A DNA stretch of 64,000 nt, taken from contig NZ_LMVB01000001.1 of NCBI RefSeq assembly GCF_001510645.1, forward strand, positions 1,073,854 to 1,137,853. Direction: 5' to 3'. This document shows positions 1 to 8,008 of the stretch, piece by piece. Both the position numbers and the translations under genes were made by a program. A model generated the notes under the pieces. It worked only from the letters and a program-made list of their open reading frames with translations. It was not told the DNA's origin and did no database searches. Numbering within the stretch: the stretch's first letter is position 1; each line of letters opens with the position of its first letter. This DNA comes from Paenibacillus sp. FJAT-29882 (GTDB taxonomy: Bacteria > Bacillota > Bacilli > Bacillales > DSM-1321).

Positions 1-1
1 A

Positions 2-283
2 TCCATTGTTTTTGCGTACCTGTACTATGCCCTTTTTCGTAAAGTGAATCATATTTCTGCTGGGATTGTGTACGGAGCTCTTTTATGGCTTATTTTTATC
101 CTGATCCTTCAACCGATCTTTCCTGATCTGCCTTCTTTTTCAAAAATGACAGCAGATACAGGGATTACAAGTATATGTTTATTTATCTTATATGGGGTAT
201 TTGTAGGGTATTCAATTTCTTATGAATATGGGGAACTACAAAGGGCGTTAAATAGGGATAAATCTGAGGAGGAGACGAGCTGA
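2..283 (+). CDS. yqhR: YqhR-like membrane protein, C-terminal part
   Basis: The reading frame is open from the first bases of the window, so the 5' end of the gene lies outside it. What remains is about 93 codons with two hydrophobic, probably membrane-spanning stretches (around GALLWLIFILILQPIF and ICLFILYGVFVGYSI) and a charged C-terminus ending in KSEEETS. The identity rests on the position directly upstream of aroQ, where Bacillus species carry yqhR, and on the general membrane character; the function of the family is not known to me. The GTG at 44 is only an internal codon, since the frame continues upstream of it. Confidence 0.7.
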   Translation, partial: SIVFAYLYYALFRKVNHISAGIVYGALLWLIFILILQPIFPDLPSFSKMTADTGITSICLFILYGVFVGYSISYEYGELQRALNRDKSEEETS

Positions 284-390
284 AATTTGTAAAAGGTAGT
301 AAGATAATTCGCAATTATGATAGAATATTGATGGTGAGCATTCTTTCGGGGAGCACTAAAAGGTAGTTGGAGTTAAGGGGGGAGTGGGAC

Positions 391-828
391 ATGGAAAAAA
401 TTTTGTTAATAAATGGGCCTAATCTAAATAGGCTGGGGAAACGGGAACCTAAGCATTATGGAAAAGTGACATTACGTGATGTGGAGAAGAGTGTTGCGGA
501 CTTGGCTGATGAGTTAAATCTTGAACTAAGCTGTTATCAGTCTAATCATGAAGGGGATATTATCGATAAACTACACTGGGCAGAGGATGCCGATTTTGCA
601 GGGATTATTATCAATCCTGGAGCATTTACACATTATAGCTATGCAATTCGTGATGCAATAGCAGGAATTGATGTTCCAGTTATCGAAGTACATATATCTA
701 ATATCCATGCACGGGAAAGTTTCCGTCATGTTTCTGTAACAGCCCCAGTCACAGCTGGACAAATTGTCGGTTTAGGTGTCAAAGGCTATCTACTTGCCTT
801 AAGAGCCATCGAAACGATAATAAAGTGA
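391..828 (+). CDS. aroQ: 3-dehydroquinate dehydratase, type II
   Basis: This 145-residue protein dehydrates 3-dehydroquinate to 3-dehydroshikimate, the third step of the shikimate pathway. The family signature NGPNLNRLGKREP with the active-site tyrosine in KHYG lies near the N-terminus. NPGAFTHYSYAIRD and the histidine-containing EVHISNIHARESFRHVS follow, as in type II (dodecameric) enzymes. The ATG at 391 is chosen over the TTG at 367 because a GGGGGGAG ribosome-binding site lies about 7 bases upstream. The stop codon falls inside an inverted copy of the intergenic repeat (821-873). The gene is followed closely by papA and efp, the usual Bacillus order. Confidence 0.95.
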   Translation: MEKILLINGPNLNRLGKREPKHYGKVTLRDVEKSVADLADELNLELSCYQSNHEGDIIDKLHWAEDADFAGIIINPGAFTHYSYAIRDAIAGIDVPVIEVHISNIHARESFRHVSVTAPVTAGQIVGLGVKGYLLALRAIETIIK

Positions 829-873
829 AACTTTCCCTCAGTGGGGGGCTTACTGTCCATTAAAGCAGGATAA
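821..873 (-). repeat. Intergenic repeat, short form, inverted copy
   Basis: Read on the minus strand this runs TTATCC, then TTTAATGGACAGTAAG, then a C-rich stretch, ACTGAGGG and AAGTTTCACTTTA. It matches the short form of the repeat found at 2619, 8279 and 28218. It is the only copy seen in this orientation. Its AAAGTGAAAC end contains the TGA stop of aroQ. Confidence 0.75.
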
Positions 874-886
874 AGGAGAGATAGTT

Positions 887-1948
887 ATGGAGAAACTAGA
901 GAGATTCCGCTCACAATTGGCTAAAAAAGGCGTGGACGGCTTTTTAATTACGAGTACATACAATCTGCGCCATATGACGAATTTTACCGGAACCGCAGGT
1001 CTTGCTTTGATATCAGCAAATGAAGCGAAATTTATTACAGACTTCCGCTATGTGGAGCAAGCAGGTAATCAAGCGACTGGGTACGAGGTTGTTCAGCACA
1101 AAGGGACGATCATCGAGGAAGTGGCTAATCAAGCGAAGAAGATGGGGATTAAACAACTTGGTTTCGAGCAAGACCATATGACATTTGCGACATTTAAAGC
1201 ATATGAAGCTTTAGTAAATGCCCAACTTGTACCTGTATCAGGGATGATCGAGAATTTACGCTTGATAAAGACTTCTTCAGAGATTAATATATTAAAGGAT
1301 GCTGCTGCGATTGCAGATGCTGCATTTACACATATTGTTGAATTTATTCGTCCTGGGATTTCCGAGCTGGACGTTTCAAATGAACTTGAATTCTTTATGA
1401 GAAAACAAGGTGCCACTTCTTCATCCTTTGATATCATCGTGGCTTCTGGGAAAAGATCGGCTCTGCCACATGGTGTTGCAACAGATAAAATCATTGAAAA
1501 CGGTGATTTTGTCACGCTTGATTACGGTGCTTATTATAACGGGTATGTATCAGATATTACGCGCACACTTGCAGTTGGAGAACCAGCTGCAGAGCTAAAA
1601 AAAATCTATGATATTGTTTTAGAAGCACAGTTACGGGGTATGGCTGGAATTAAACCAGGCATGTCTGGAAAAGAAGCGGATGCCCTTACTCGAAACCTCA
1701 TAGCTGAGAAAGGCTTTGGTGAGTATTTTGGCCATTCAACGGGACACGGCATTGGGCTTGAAGTGCATGAAGGTCCTGCGCTTTCTCTCAAATCCGAAAC
1801 AATTCTTGAACCAGGAATGGTTGTAACTTGTGAGCCGGGAATATATGTGCCTGGTTTAGGCGGTGTTCGTATTGAAGATGATACGATCATTACAGTGGAA
1901 GGTAATGAAGCATTAACACATTCAACAAAAGAATTAATTATTTTATAA
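887..1948 (+). CDS. papA: Xaa-Pro peptidase, M24B family
   Basis: This 353-residue metallopeptidase is predicted to remove N-terminal residues preceding proline, or to split X-Pro dipeptides, in the cytoplasm. A creatinase-like N-terminal domain (about residues 1-120) precedes a pita-bread catalytic domain. Metal ligands appear in LDYGAYYNGYVSDITRT, in FGHSTGHGIGLEVHE, and in the glutamates of VVTCEPGIYVPG and GGVRIEDD. An AAGGAGAG ribosome-binding site precedes the ATG. It sits immediately upstream of efp as in B. subtilis (yqhT/papA), and the peptidase has been linked there to trimming Pro-containing peptides; co-transcription with efp is inferred from the 18-base gap. Confidence 0.93.
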   Translation: MEKLERFRSQLAKKGVDGFLITSTYNLRHMTNFTGTAGLALISANEAKFITDFRYVEQAGNQATGYEVVQHKGTIIEEVANQAKKMGIKQLGFEQDHMTFATFKAYEALVNAQLVPVSGMIENLRLIKTSSEINILKDAAAIADAAFTHIVEFIRPGISELDVSNELEFFMRKQGATSSSFDIIVASGKRSALPHGVATDKIIENGDFVTLDYGAYYNGYVSDITRTLAVGEPAAELKKIYDIVLEAQLRGMAGIKPGMSGKEADALTRNLIAEKGFGEYFGHSTGHGIGLEVHEGPALSLKSETILEPGMVVTCEPGIYVPGLGGVRIEDDTIITVEGNEALTHSTKELIIL

Positions 1949-1966
1949 GCAAGCAGGAGGAAAAAA

Positions 1967-2524
1967 ATGATCTCAGTTAATGATTTTAAAACAGGTTTAA
2001 CCATTGAAGTAGATAATGGTATTTGGCAAGTTATGGAATTCCAACACGTTAAACCAGGTAAGGGCGCTGCATTTGTTCGCTCTAAGCTTCGTAATCTTCG
2101 TTCTGGAGCTGTTCAAGAAAAAACATTCCGTGCTGGTGAAAAAGTAGCAAAAGCACATATTGAAAACCGTAAAATGCAATATCTTTATGCAAGTGGAGAT
2201 GTTCATGTTTTCATGGACAACGAATCGTATGAACAAATTGAGCTTCCAGAAACAAATATCGAATATGAGCTTAAATACTTAACAGAAAACATGGAAGTAC
2301 ATGTTATGACTTTTGGAACAGAAACGCTTGGTGTTGAACTTCCAAAAAACGTAACGCTTGAAGTAGCGGAAACAGAACCAGGAATTAAAGGTGATACATC
2401 TTCTGGTGGAACGAAATCAGCTACACTTGAAACGGGTCTAACTGTACAAGTGCCATTTTTCATTAACCAAGGCGACAAGTTAATTATTAATACAACTGAA
2501 GGATCTTATGTATCTCGTGCATAA
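1967..2524 (+). CDS. efp: Translation elongation factor P
   Basis: EF-P (185 residues) binds ribosomes stalled at polyproline and stimulates peptide-bond formation. The three-domain beta-barrel family is recognised from the start [13 protein letters not shown], the loop [12 protein letters not shown] with Lys32 at the tip, and the C-terminal [16 protein letters not shown] and [11 protein letters not shown]. In Bacillus Lys32 carries a 5-aminopentanol-type modification; the lysine is present here but the modification cannot be seen. The length is standard. The AGCAGGAGG ribosome-binding site is well placed. A strong hairpin with a T run at 2544-2616 probably ends this transcript. Confidence 0.97.
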   Translation: MISVNDFKTGLTIEVDNGIWQVMEFQHVKPGKGAAFVRSKLRNLRSGAVQEKTFRAGEKVAKAHIENRKMQYLYASGDVHVFMDNESYEQIELPETNIEYELKYLTENMEVHVMTFGTETLGVELPKNVTLEVAETEPGIKGDTSSGGTKSATLETGLTVQVPFFINQGDKLIINTTEGSYVSRA

Positions 2525-2543
2525 GGCTTAATATGGGTGTCTT

Positions 2544-2616
2544 AAAAGGGTCAGACCACGCACACAATACACAGTTCATTGAACTGTAGATTGTGTCGCG
2601 GGGTCTGACCCTTTTT
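2544..2616 (+). terminator. Long GGGTCAGACC hairpin, probable terminator
   Basis: AAAAGGGTCAGACC (2544-2557) is exactly complementary to GGTCTGACCCTTTT near 2602-2615, and the arms in between also pair (CACAAT with ATTGTG, CAGTTCA with TGAACTG). The whole segment folds into one long near-perfect hairpin followed by Ts. The preceding GTGTCTTAAAA and the AGACC core recur in the convergent intergenic element at 25394-25530, so this looks like a repeat family co-opted as a terminator after efp. Confidence 0.75.
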
Positions 2617-2618
2617 GT

Positions 2619-2669
2619 TATCCCGCATTAACGGGGCAGTAAAACCCCCACTGATTGAAGTTTCACTTC
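2619..2669 (+). repeat. Intergenic repeat, short form
   Basis: It begins TATCCCGCATTAACGGGG (a CCCG/CGGG hairpin), continues CAGTAAAACCCCCACTG and ends ATTGAAGTTTCACTT. The same modules occur at 8279, 24092 and 28218. It lies between the efp terminator hairpin and the spoIIIA promoter, where B. subtilis carries the small gene yqhV; no yqhV-like frame is visible here. Confidence 0.8.
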
Positions 2670-2738
2670 ATGGAATATCTTTATTAATTTTTTTAAAAGT
2701 GTGGCGTAAGTTAATAAGAGTTATCTCCTATTCTTGTC

Positions 2739-2764
2739 ATAAATTCATGAATCAAACATACATT
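2739..2764 (+). promoter_or_regulatory. Candidate sigma-E promoter of spoIIIA
   Basis: CATACATT (2757-2764) matches the sigma-E -10 consensus CATACAnT, and ATA (2739-2741, in TCATAAA) lies 15 bases upstream as expected for the -35 element. The B. subtilis spoIIIA operon is known to be transcribed by sigma-E in the mother cell, so position and sequence agree. The spacing from -10 to the spoIIIAA ATG is about 37 bases. Confidence 0.65.
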
Positions 2765-2801
2765 TTAACAAATGATTAGCTGTAAATAGGAGGTTTCGGG
2801 C

Positions 2802-3731
2802 ATGGATACGGTGTATACTCTATTGCCGAAGAAATTGGAGGAGCAATTTAGGAAAATTCCACTGTCAATGGCAAATAAAGTTGAAGAACTACGGATTCGA
2901 ATTGGACGACCTCTTGAAGTGATTATCGAAGGTAGACCAACCTTTTTACCATATTTGGTTCATGATGAAGACGCTAAGCAGCTGCTTCATCATATTAGCA
3001 AATTTTCTTTATATGCTTTAGAAGAGGAATTAAAACGAGGGTATATCACAGTAAGTGGTGGTCATCGAATTGGACTTGCAGGTAAGGTTATTCTTGAAAA
3101 TGGAGCGGTAAAAGCGATCAGAGATGTGTCGTCCTTTAATATTCGAATTGCGAGACAGAAAATTGGGACGGCAGAGAAATTGATTCCAAGTCTATACACT
3201 GACGAATGGCATCATACGATCATCATCGGTGCTCCTCAAACAGGAAAGACGACGCTTTTACGTGATATAGCAAGAATTATTTCAACTGGATGTGAAAGCA
3301 GAAATATCCCACCTAAGAAAGTCGGTATCGTTGACGAGCGTTCTGAAATCGCCGGGTCAGTTCGGGGGGTGCCCCAGCTTGATTTTGGGCCGCGGGTGGA
3401 CGTGCTTGACGGATGTCCAAAGGTTGAAGGAATGATGATGCTCATTCGTTCCATGTCGCCAGATGTGTTAATCGTTGACGAAATCGGTCGCCCTGAGGAC
3501 ACGGCTGCGGTGTTGGAGGCGGTTAATGCAGGAATTAAGCTCGTGATCACTGCACATGGACGAACATTGGCTGATTTAAAAAAACGTCCGTATATGGCAC
3601 AAATCCTTAATCAACACATATTTGAACGCTATATCGAATTAAATAGAAGAGATAAATCTGGCTGGGGTTGTAAGGTCCTTGATGAGACAGGAAATGCTGT
3701 CCCGACATTGGAAGTGTCAAAGAATGATTAA
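2802..3731 (+). CDS. spoIIIAA: Stage III sporulation ATPase SpoIIIAA
   Basis: This 309-residue protein is the AAA/secretion-type ATPase of the SpoIIIA-SpoIIQ channel that links mother cell and forespore and supports late sigma-G activity. The Walker A motif GAPQTGKTTLLRD starts at residue 143, and hydrophobic VLIVDEIGRPED serves as Walker B. GIVDERSEIAGS and ITAHGRTLADL are family signatures. TAGGAGG lies 10 bases before the ATG. It is the first gene of a complete eight-gene operon, and the next gene overlaps it by 8 bases. Confidence 0.97.
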   Translation: MDTVYTLLPKKLEEQFRKIPLSMANKVEELRIRIGRPLEVIIEGRPTFLPYLVHDEDAKQLLHHISKFSLYALEEELKRGYITVSGGHRIGLAGKVILENGAVKAIRDVSSFNIRIARQKIGTAEKLIPSLYTDEWHHTIIIGAPQTGKTTLLRDIARIISTGCESRNIPPKKVGIVDERSEIAGSVRGVPQLDFGPRVDVLDGCPKVEGMMMLIRSMSPDVLIVDEIGRPEDTAAVLEAVNAGIKLVITAHGRTLADLKKRPYMAQILNQHIFERYIELNRRDKSGWGCKVLDETGNAVPTLEVSKND

Positions 3732-4239
3732 GTTCATTGGTGCAGCGCTCATCGTATTTGCTACAACCTGGGTCGGGTTTGAATTAGCCCGTGTGTTAAG
3801 ACAAAGACCAAGAGAATTACGACAGCTTAAGTCAGCGCTTCAGTCGCTGGAAGCGGAAATCATGTATGGACAAACACCGTTAACGGAAGCTGCTTTTAAA
3901 CTTTCTAAGCAATTGCCAAAGCCTCTATCCCATTTTTTTGAAAGCTTCGCTGACAAGCTGTCAGGTGGTGAAACGACAGTAAAGATTGCTTGGGAAACGA
4001 GTTTAAAACGAGTATGGAAACAACTTGCCCTTAAGCAAGGTGAATACGAAATACTTGTCCAATTCGGTGAGACGCTTGGTCAGCATGATCGTCTTTCTCA
4101 GCAGAAACAGATTCAATTGGCCATGATTCATTTGGAAAGAGAAGAAAGTGATGCCACAGACCGTCAAAATAAGTATGAAAAGATGATGAAGAGCTTCGGC
4201 TTTTTATCGGGTGTGTTGATAATCATTTTGCTGTTGTAG
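3724..4239 (+). CDS. spoIIIAB: Stage III sporulation protein AB
   Basis: SpoIIIAB (171 residues here, the usual length) is an integral membrane part of the SpoIIIA-SpoIIQ channel with resemblance to type II secretion GspF proteins. There is a membrane segment at each end (FIGAALIVFATTWVGFEL and GFLSGVLIIILLL) with a helical charged middle. The start at 3724 gives ATGATTAA, an 8-base overlap with the end of spoIIIAA that suggests translational coupling. An upstream in-frame ATG at 3679 would give an unusual 15-residue extension inside spoIIIAA and is not favoured. Confidence 0.95.
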   Translation: MIKFIGAALIVFATTWVGFELARVLRQRPRELRQLKSALQSLEAEIMYGQTPLTEAAFKLSKQLPKPLSHFFESFADKLSGGETTVKIAWETSLKRVWKQLALKQGEYEILVQFGETLGQHDRLSQQKQIQLAMIHLEREESDATDRQNKYEKMMKSFGFLSGVLIIILLL

Positions 4240-4258
4240 CAGGAATGGAGGGCCTTAA

Positions 4259-4462
4259 ATGGGCTTAGATGTAGATATCATATTTAAAATTGCAGGTGTT
4301 GGCATAGTCGTTGCATTTCTCCATACCATTTTGGATCAAGTCGGAAAAAAGGAATATGCGCAGTGGGTTACTCTTTTTGGTTTTATCTATATTTTGTTTA
4401 TGGTGGCCAGCATCGTTGAAAATTTATTTCAAAAAATTAAATCTGTGTTTCTTTTCCAGTAG
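4259..4462 (+). CDS. spoIIIAC: Stage III sporulation protein AC
   Basis: This 67-residue, two-helix membrane protein belongs to the SpoIIIAC/AD family and is part of the mother-cell side of the feeding-tube channel. The sequence begins MGLDVDIIFKIAGVGIVVAFL and carries the conserved LDQVGKKEYAQW turn between the two membrane spans. GGAGG lies 5-8 bases before the ATG. Its stop overlaps the AGGAGGG that serves spoIIIAD. Confidence 0.95.
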   Translation: MGLDVDIIFKIAGVGIVVAFLHTILDQVGKKEYAQWVTLFGFIYILFMVASIVENLFQKIKSVFLFQ

Positions 4463-4474
4463 GAGGGATCGGCC

Positions 4475-4864
4475 ATTGAAATCTTAAAAATTGTCGGGAT
4501 CTCACTTATCGCCACTTTTTTAGCACTTATTGTAAAAGAACAAAAACCGAATTTTGCCTTTTTACTAGTTGTTTTTACTGGCTGTGCCATTTTTCTCGTT
4601 CTCGTTGACAAAATATACGAAATAATTACAATGCTCGAGAAGCTCGCCGTAAATGCAAATGTCAATATGGTGTATTTAGAAACTATTTTAAAAATTATCG
4701 GGATCGCCTATATCGCTGAATTTGCTGCCCAGATTACAAAAGATGCCGGCCTTGGTTCAATCGCTTCAAAGATTGAGCTAAGCGGAAAAATTCTAATTCT
4801 AGCCATGGCTATCCCGATTTTGACAGTCATCATCGAAACAATCATTCAATTGATACCGAGCTGA
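4475..4864 (+). CDS. spoIIIAD: Stage III sporulation protein AD, ATT start
   Basis: This membrane protein is 129 residues with the start chosen here. It contains LIVKEQKPNFAF and ANVNMVYLETILKIIGIAYIAEF, typical of SpoIIIAD. Between the in-frame TAG at 4460 and the conserved sequence there is no ATG, GTG or TTG. The only codon at ribosome-binding distance is ATT at 4475, which follows AGGAGGG (4461-4467) by 7 bases. The first in-frame ATG (4631) would delete the first membrane segments and about 52 conserved residues. An AUU start is therefore inferred; a sequencing error in this short stretch is the alternative. Confidence 0.9.
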   Translation: MEILKIVGISLIATFLALIVKEQKPNFAFLLVVFTGCAIFLVLVDKIYEIITMLEKLAVNANVNMVYLETILKIIGIAYIAEFAAQITKDAGLGSIASKIELSGKILILAMAIPILTVIIETIIQLIPS

Positions 4865-4899
4865 CAGGTAGACACCTGCGGCAATTATGAGGTGAATCT

Positions 4900-6093
4900 A
4901 TGAAGCAGCGAACGTTCTACTTTTCCTTCTTGTTAATCGCTCTCTTTTTTATGCATAGTGATGCGGTACTTGCCTCAGAAACTAGTCAGGAAATGGATGT
5001 TCTTCAATCCGATTTGGTACAAGCTCAGATGGATCGGCTCGGTGTCGAAGAGCTGCAGGGATTTTGGGATAGTATTGTCACGGAATATGGTGGTTTTTTG
5101 CCGGAAAGTCAAAAAGGGAGTTTTATGGATTTTGTCAGCGGTGAGAAGAAATTTTCCTTTGCAGAATGGATGAAAGGGATTGGAAAATTTGTTTTTCATG
5201 AGCTTCTAGTGAATGGTAAGCTGCTCGGATCGCTCATCTTGTTAACCGTATTCAGCATGTTTTTACAAACACTCCAAAATGCGTTTGAACAAAGCACGAT
5301 TAGCAAGGTAGCCTATTCGATTGTCTATTTAGTGTTAATTATCCTTGCGCTGAATAGCTTTCATGTAGCCATTCAATATACCCAAGAAACGATTGATACG
5401 ATGATTGCCTTTCTAATGGCACTGCTGCCGTTACTCCTTGCTTTGATTGCTAGTTCTGGCGGGGTACTATCAGCAGGATTTTTCCATCCCATTCTTCTAT
5501 TTTTAATGAATTCAAGCGGTGTATTAATTCAATATGTTGTATTACCGCTGCTTTACCTATCTGCTGTTTTAAGTGTAGTCAGTACGATGACCGAACAATA
5601 CAAAGTAACACAACTTGCACAGTTATTGCGAAATTGGGCAATTGGTCTACTAGGCGCTTTTATGACTATCTTTCTTGGCGTTATTTCCGTACAAGGCGTT
5701 ACGACGGCCGTTGCAGATGGCGTGAGCATTCGGACAGCGAAATTCGTGACAGGCAACTTTATTCCGGTTATCGGTAGGATGTTCACAGATGCGGCTGACA
5801 CGGTTATTAATGCGTCAGTGCTCTTGAAAAATACAGTTGGCATGGCAGGCGTTATTATATTGCTCTTCATCATCACATTTCCAGCATTAAAGATATTAAT
5901 GCTTTCTTTTATTTATAAATTAGCAGCAGCATTATTACAACCGCTTGGCGGAGGTCCTGTTATTAAATGTTTGGATATTATTAGTAAAAGCATGATTTAT
6001 ATTTTTGCAGCACTTGCGATTGTATCGATGATGTTTTTCCTCAGCGTTACCGTTATCATTGCTGCTGGTAATATTACTTTGATGGTTCGGTAG
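4900..6093 (+). CDS. spoIIIAE: Stage III sporulation protein AE
   Basis: SpoIIIAE (397 residues) is the large polytopic membrane component of the SpoIIIA channel. It starts with a signal-like segment (FYFSFLLIALFFMHSDAVLA), followed by a soluble stretch to about residue 95 and then roughly seven hydrophobic segments, including LLPLLLALIASSGG and IIVSMM-like C-terminal spans. The length and segment order match the family. It follows spoIIIAD after 35 bases with a GAGGTGA ribosome-binding site. Confidence 0.95.
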   Translation: MKQRTFYFSFLLIALFFMHSDAVLASETSQEMDVLQSDLVQAQMDRLGVEELQGFWDSIVTEYGGFLPESQKGSFMDFVSGEKKFSFAEWMKGIGKFVFHELLVNGKLLGSLILLTVFSMFLQTLQNAFEQSTISKVAYSIVYLVLIILALNSFHVAIQYTQETIDTMIAFLMALLPLLLALIASSGGVLSAGFFHPILLFLMNSSGVLIQYVVLPLLYLSAVLSVVSTMTEQYKVTQLAQLLRNWAIGLLGAFMTIFLGVISVQGVTTAVADGVSIRTAKFVTGNFIPVIGRMFTDAADTVINASVLLKNTVGMAGVIILLFIITFPALKILMLSFIYKLAAALLQPLGGGPVIKCLDIISKSMIYIFAALAIVSMMFFLSVTVIIAAGNITLMVR

Positions 6094-6105
6094 GGAGGGG
6101 AATCT

Positions 6106-6717
6106 ATGGAATTTATTACGAGCTGGGTTACAAATATTATCGTGTTTGTCCTCCTTGCGACTGTCATTGATATGCTACTTCCGAATTCGGCCATGCAAAA
6201 GTATGCAAAGATGGTTATCGGTTTACTGCTGATTGCTGTGATTATCTCGCCGATTCTAAAGCTATTTCAATCAGACTTTGATGATCTATTGAAGATTGCG
6301 ACGAGTTCAATTGATGAAAAAACAAATTATCAGGTAGAAAATTTAACAGAATTGAAGAAAAAAGAAATACAAGCCGTACAGGATGCATATATTTTAAAAC
6401 AAATGGCTGTCGATATGAGGACAGGGGTGGAAGAGGAGTTGATGAATCAATATAAAATGGAAATTCAGTCATTGAATCTCGAAGTAAAAAACAAAGATCA
6501 GCCTAGCCTTCCGGATGATTTACAAAAAATTTCAATCGTCTTGCAGCAGACAAAAGATCAGACAGCATCGGTTGAAGTGGTTGCTAAAGTAGACATAGAC
6601 ACGAAACAATCATCGCAGAAATCGTCCAGTGACTTGGATCATATTAGAGGGTTCCTTGCTGCAAAGTGGGCGGTAGACGAAGAAATCATCGAATTTTCCG
6701 GAGAAAGGGGTGGCTAA
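6106..6717 (+). CDS. spoIIIAF: Stage III sporulation protein AF
   Basis: This 203-residue protein has two N-terminal membrane spans (TNIIVFVLLATVIDMLL and MVIGLLLIAVIISPIL) and a soluble C-terminal domain, the arrangement of SpoIIIAF, whose soluble domain is of the ring-building type found in secretion systems. It forms part of the channel complex needed for forespore development. A GGAGGGG ribosome-binding site precedes the ATG, and the end overlaps spoIIIAG by 8 bases. Confidence 0.95.
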   Translation: MEFITSWVTNIIVFVLLATVIDMLLPNSAMQKYAKMVIGLLLIAVIISPILKLFQSDFDDLLKIATSSIDEKTNYQVENLTELKKKEIQAVQDAYILKQMAVDMRTGVEEELMNQYKMEIQSLNLEVKNKDQPSLPDDLQKISIVLQQTKDQTASVEVVAKVDIDTKQSSQKSSSDLDHIRGFLAAKWAVDEEIIEFSGERGG

Positions 6718-7381
6718 CAAATTGAAAAATGATAAAGGCCCGTTATCATGGCTGAAAAACCTTTTTAAGCAAACGAATGGTGAAGAGGAAAATAAAGAGA
6801 AGAAACCTTCTAAGTATGCCTATGTATTGACTGTTCTTTTATTAGGAGTCGGCATCATGATGGTGAGTAGCTTGCTTACAAATAAAGAGTCGAAAAATGA
6901 TGCTGTTACAACATTTAATCAAACAAACTCCCAAAGTAAAGAGGTAGAGACGTTTGGAAAGGCTGAAAATCAGTTTACTTCTGTAAACGACTACGAAAAA
7001 TACTTGCAGAATGAAATGAAAGGAGCACTTGAATCAATAGCGGGTGTTTCAGATGTTAAAGTTGTGATCTATGTCGATGCTTCTGAGAAAAAAGTGTTTG
7101 AAAAAAATAAAGTAACGCAAAAACAAGAGACTGTGGAGACGGACCAGGAAGGTGGTAAGCGAGAGGTTGATGACACATCCATTGACGAACAGCTTGTTAT
7201 TCTCAAAAGCGGCGATAAAGAGGGGCCAATCGTTGTCGAGACGAAGAAACCGAACGTAAGCGGAGTGCTCGTCGTTGCCAAAGGTGCTGAAAATATCCAA
7301 ATTAAGAAATGGATCATTGAAGCTGTTACAAGAGCATTGGATGTACCGAGCCACCGAGTTTCGGTTATGCCTAAAAAATAA
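6710..7381 (+). CDS. spoIIIAG: Stage III sporulation protein AG
   Basis: SpoIIIAG (223 residues) forms the large ring of the channel in the intermembrane space. A single membrane span (YVLTVLLLGVGIMMVSSL) follows a short basic cytoplasmic tail. The C-terminal ring-building domain contains ESIAGVSDVKVVIYVDAS and VVAKGAENIQIKKWIIEAV. Two starts are possible: GTG at 6710 with GGAG 6 bases upstream, overlapping spoIIIAF, or TTG at 6722 with AGGGG 11 bases upstream. The difference is four residues and does not affect the assignment. Confidence 0.94.
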   Translation: MANKLKNDKGPLSWLKNLFKQTNGEEENKEKKPSKYAYVLTVLLLGVGIMMVSSLLTNKESKNDAVTTFNQTNSQSKEVETFGKAENQFTSVNDYEKYLQNEMKGALESIAGVSDVKVVIYVDASEKKVFEKNKVTQKQETVETDQEGGKREVDDTSIDEQLVILKSGDKEGPIVVETKKPNVSGVLVVAKGAENIQIKKWIIEAVTRALDVPSHRVSVMPKK

Positions 7382-7395
7382 GGGGGATTCTTACC

Positions 7396-7971
7396 ATGTT
7401 ATTAAAAAAACAAACTGTTTGGCTGTTAACTATGTTAAGTTTGGTCGTTGTACTTTCGGTGTATTATTTGACTGGTCCAGATCAGAATGGCTCTAATGTA
7501 GCAATTTCACAGGAAGAAAAGGACAAACAGAGTACTGAAACAACAAAACCAAAAGCGGAAACGGCTAAGGTTTCTGACAAGGAAGTGCCAAAGGTCGCCA
7601 TCTCTTCATCAGATGATGAGTTCGAGGCATTACGTCTTAATATTCAAGATGAGCGAAGTAAAATAAGAGAAGATCTCACAAATAAAATGGGTGACACAAG
7701 TCTTTCAGCGGAAGAAAAAAATCAGGCTGTCGAAGCTAATAATAAAATTAGTGAAACAGCAACGACAGAACAAGTGTTAGAATATGAAATTATGCAGCTG
7801 AATTACCCGGCAGCTTTAGTACGCATTGATGGAAGCAAAGTGGACGTCACAGTTAAAACAGACGAAAAATTGACAGCGTTAGAAGTGGCAGACATCATGG
7901 ATATCGTAAACACAGAAATCGATGATGTAGAAGATGTGGCGGTTGAATTTAAATTAAATGAAGGGAAATAG
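7396..7971 (+). CDS. spoIIIAH: Stage III sporulation protein AH
   Basis: SpoIIIAH (191 residues) sits in the outer forespore membrane and binds forespore SpoIIQ through its extracellular domain. A basic N-terminus (LLKKQ) is followed by one membrane span (LLTMLSLVVVLSVYYL), a low-complexity K/E/T linker and a C-terminal ring-building domain ending in IVNTEIDDVEDVAVEFK. It is the last gene of the operon, with a terminator hairpin just downstream. Confidence 0.95.
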   Translation: MLLKKQTVWLLTMLSLVVVLSVYYLTGPDQNGSNVAISQEEKDKQSTETTKPKAETAKVSDKEVPKVAISSSDDEFEALRLNIQDERSKIREDLTNKMGDTSLSAEEKNQAVEANNKISETATTEQVLEYEIMQLNYPAALVRIDGSKVDVTVKTDEKLTALEVADIMDIVNTEIDDVEDVAVEFKLNEGK

Positions 7972-7975
7972 TGGA

Positions 7976-8008
7976 AAGAGGGAGTCTTTAATCGGACCCC
8001 CTCTTTTT
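7976..8008 (+). terminator. Terminator after spoIIIAH
   Basis: GAGGGAGTC pairs with GACCCCCTC, with one mismatch, around a loop containing TTTAATC, followed by CTTTTTCTT. It directly follows the spoIIIAH stop and would end the spoIIIA transcript. Confidence 0.8.
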
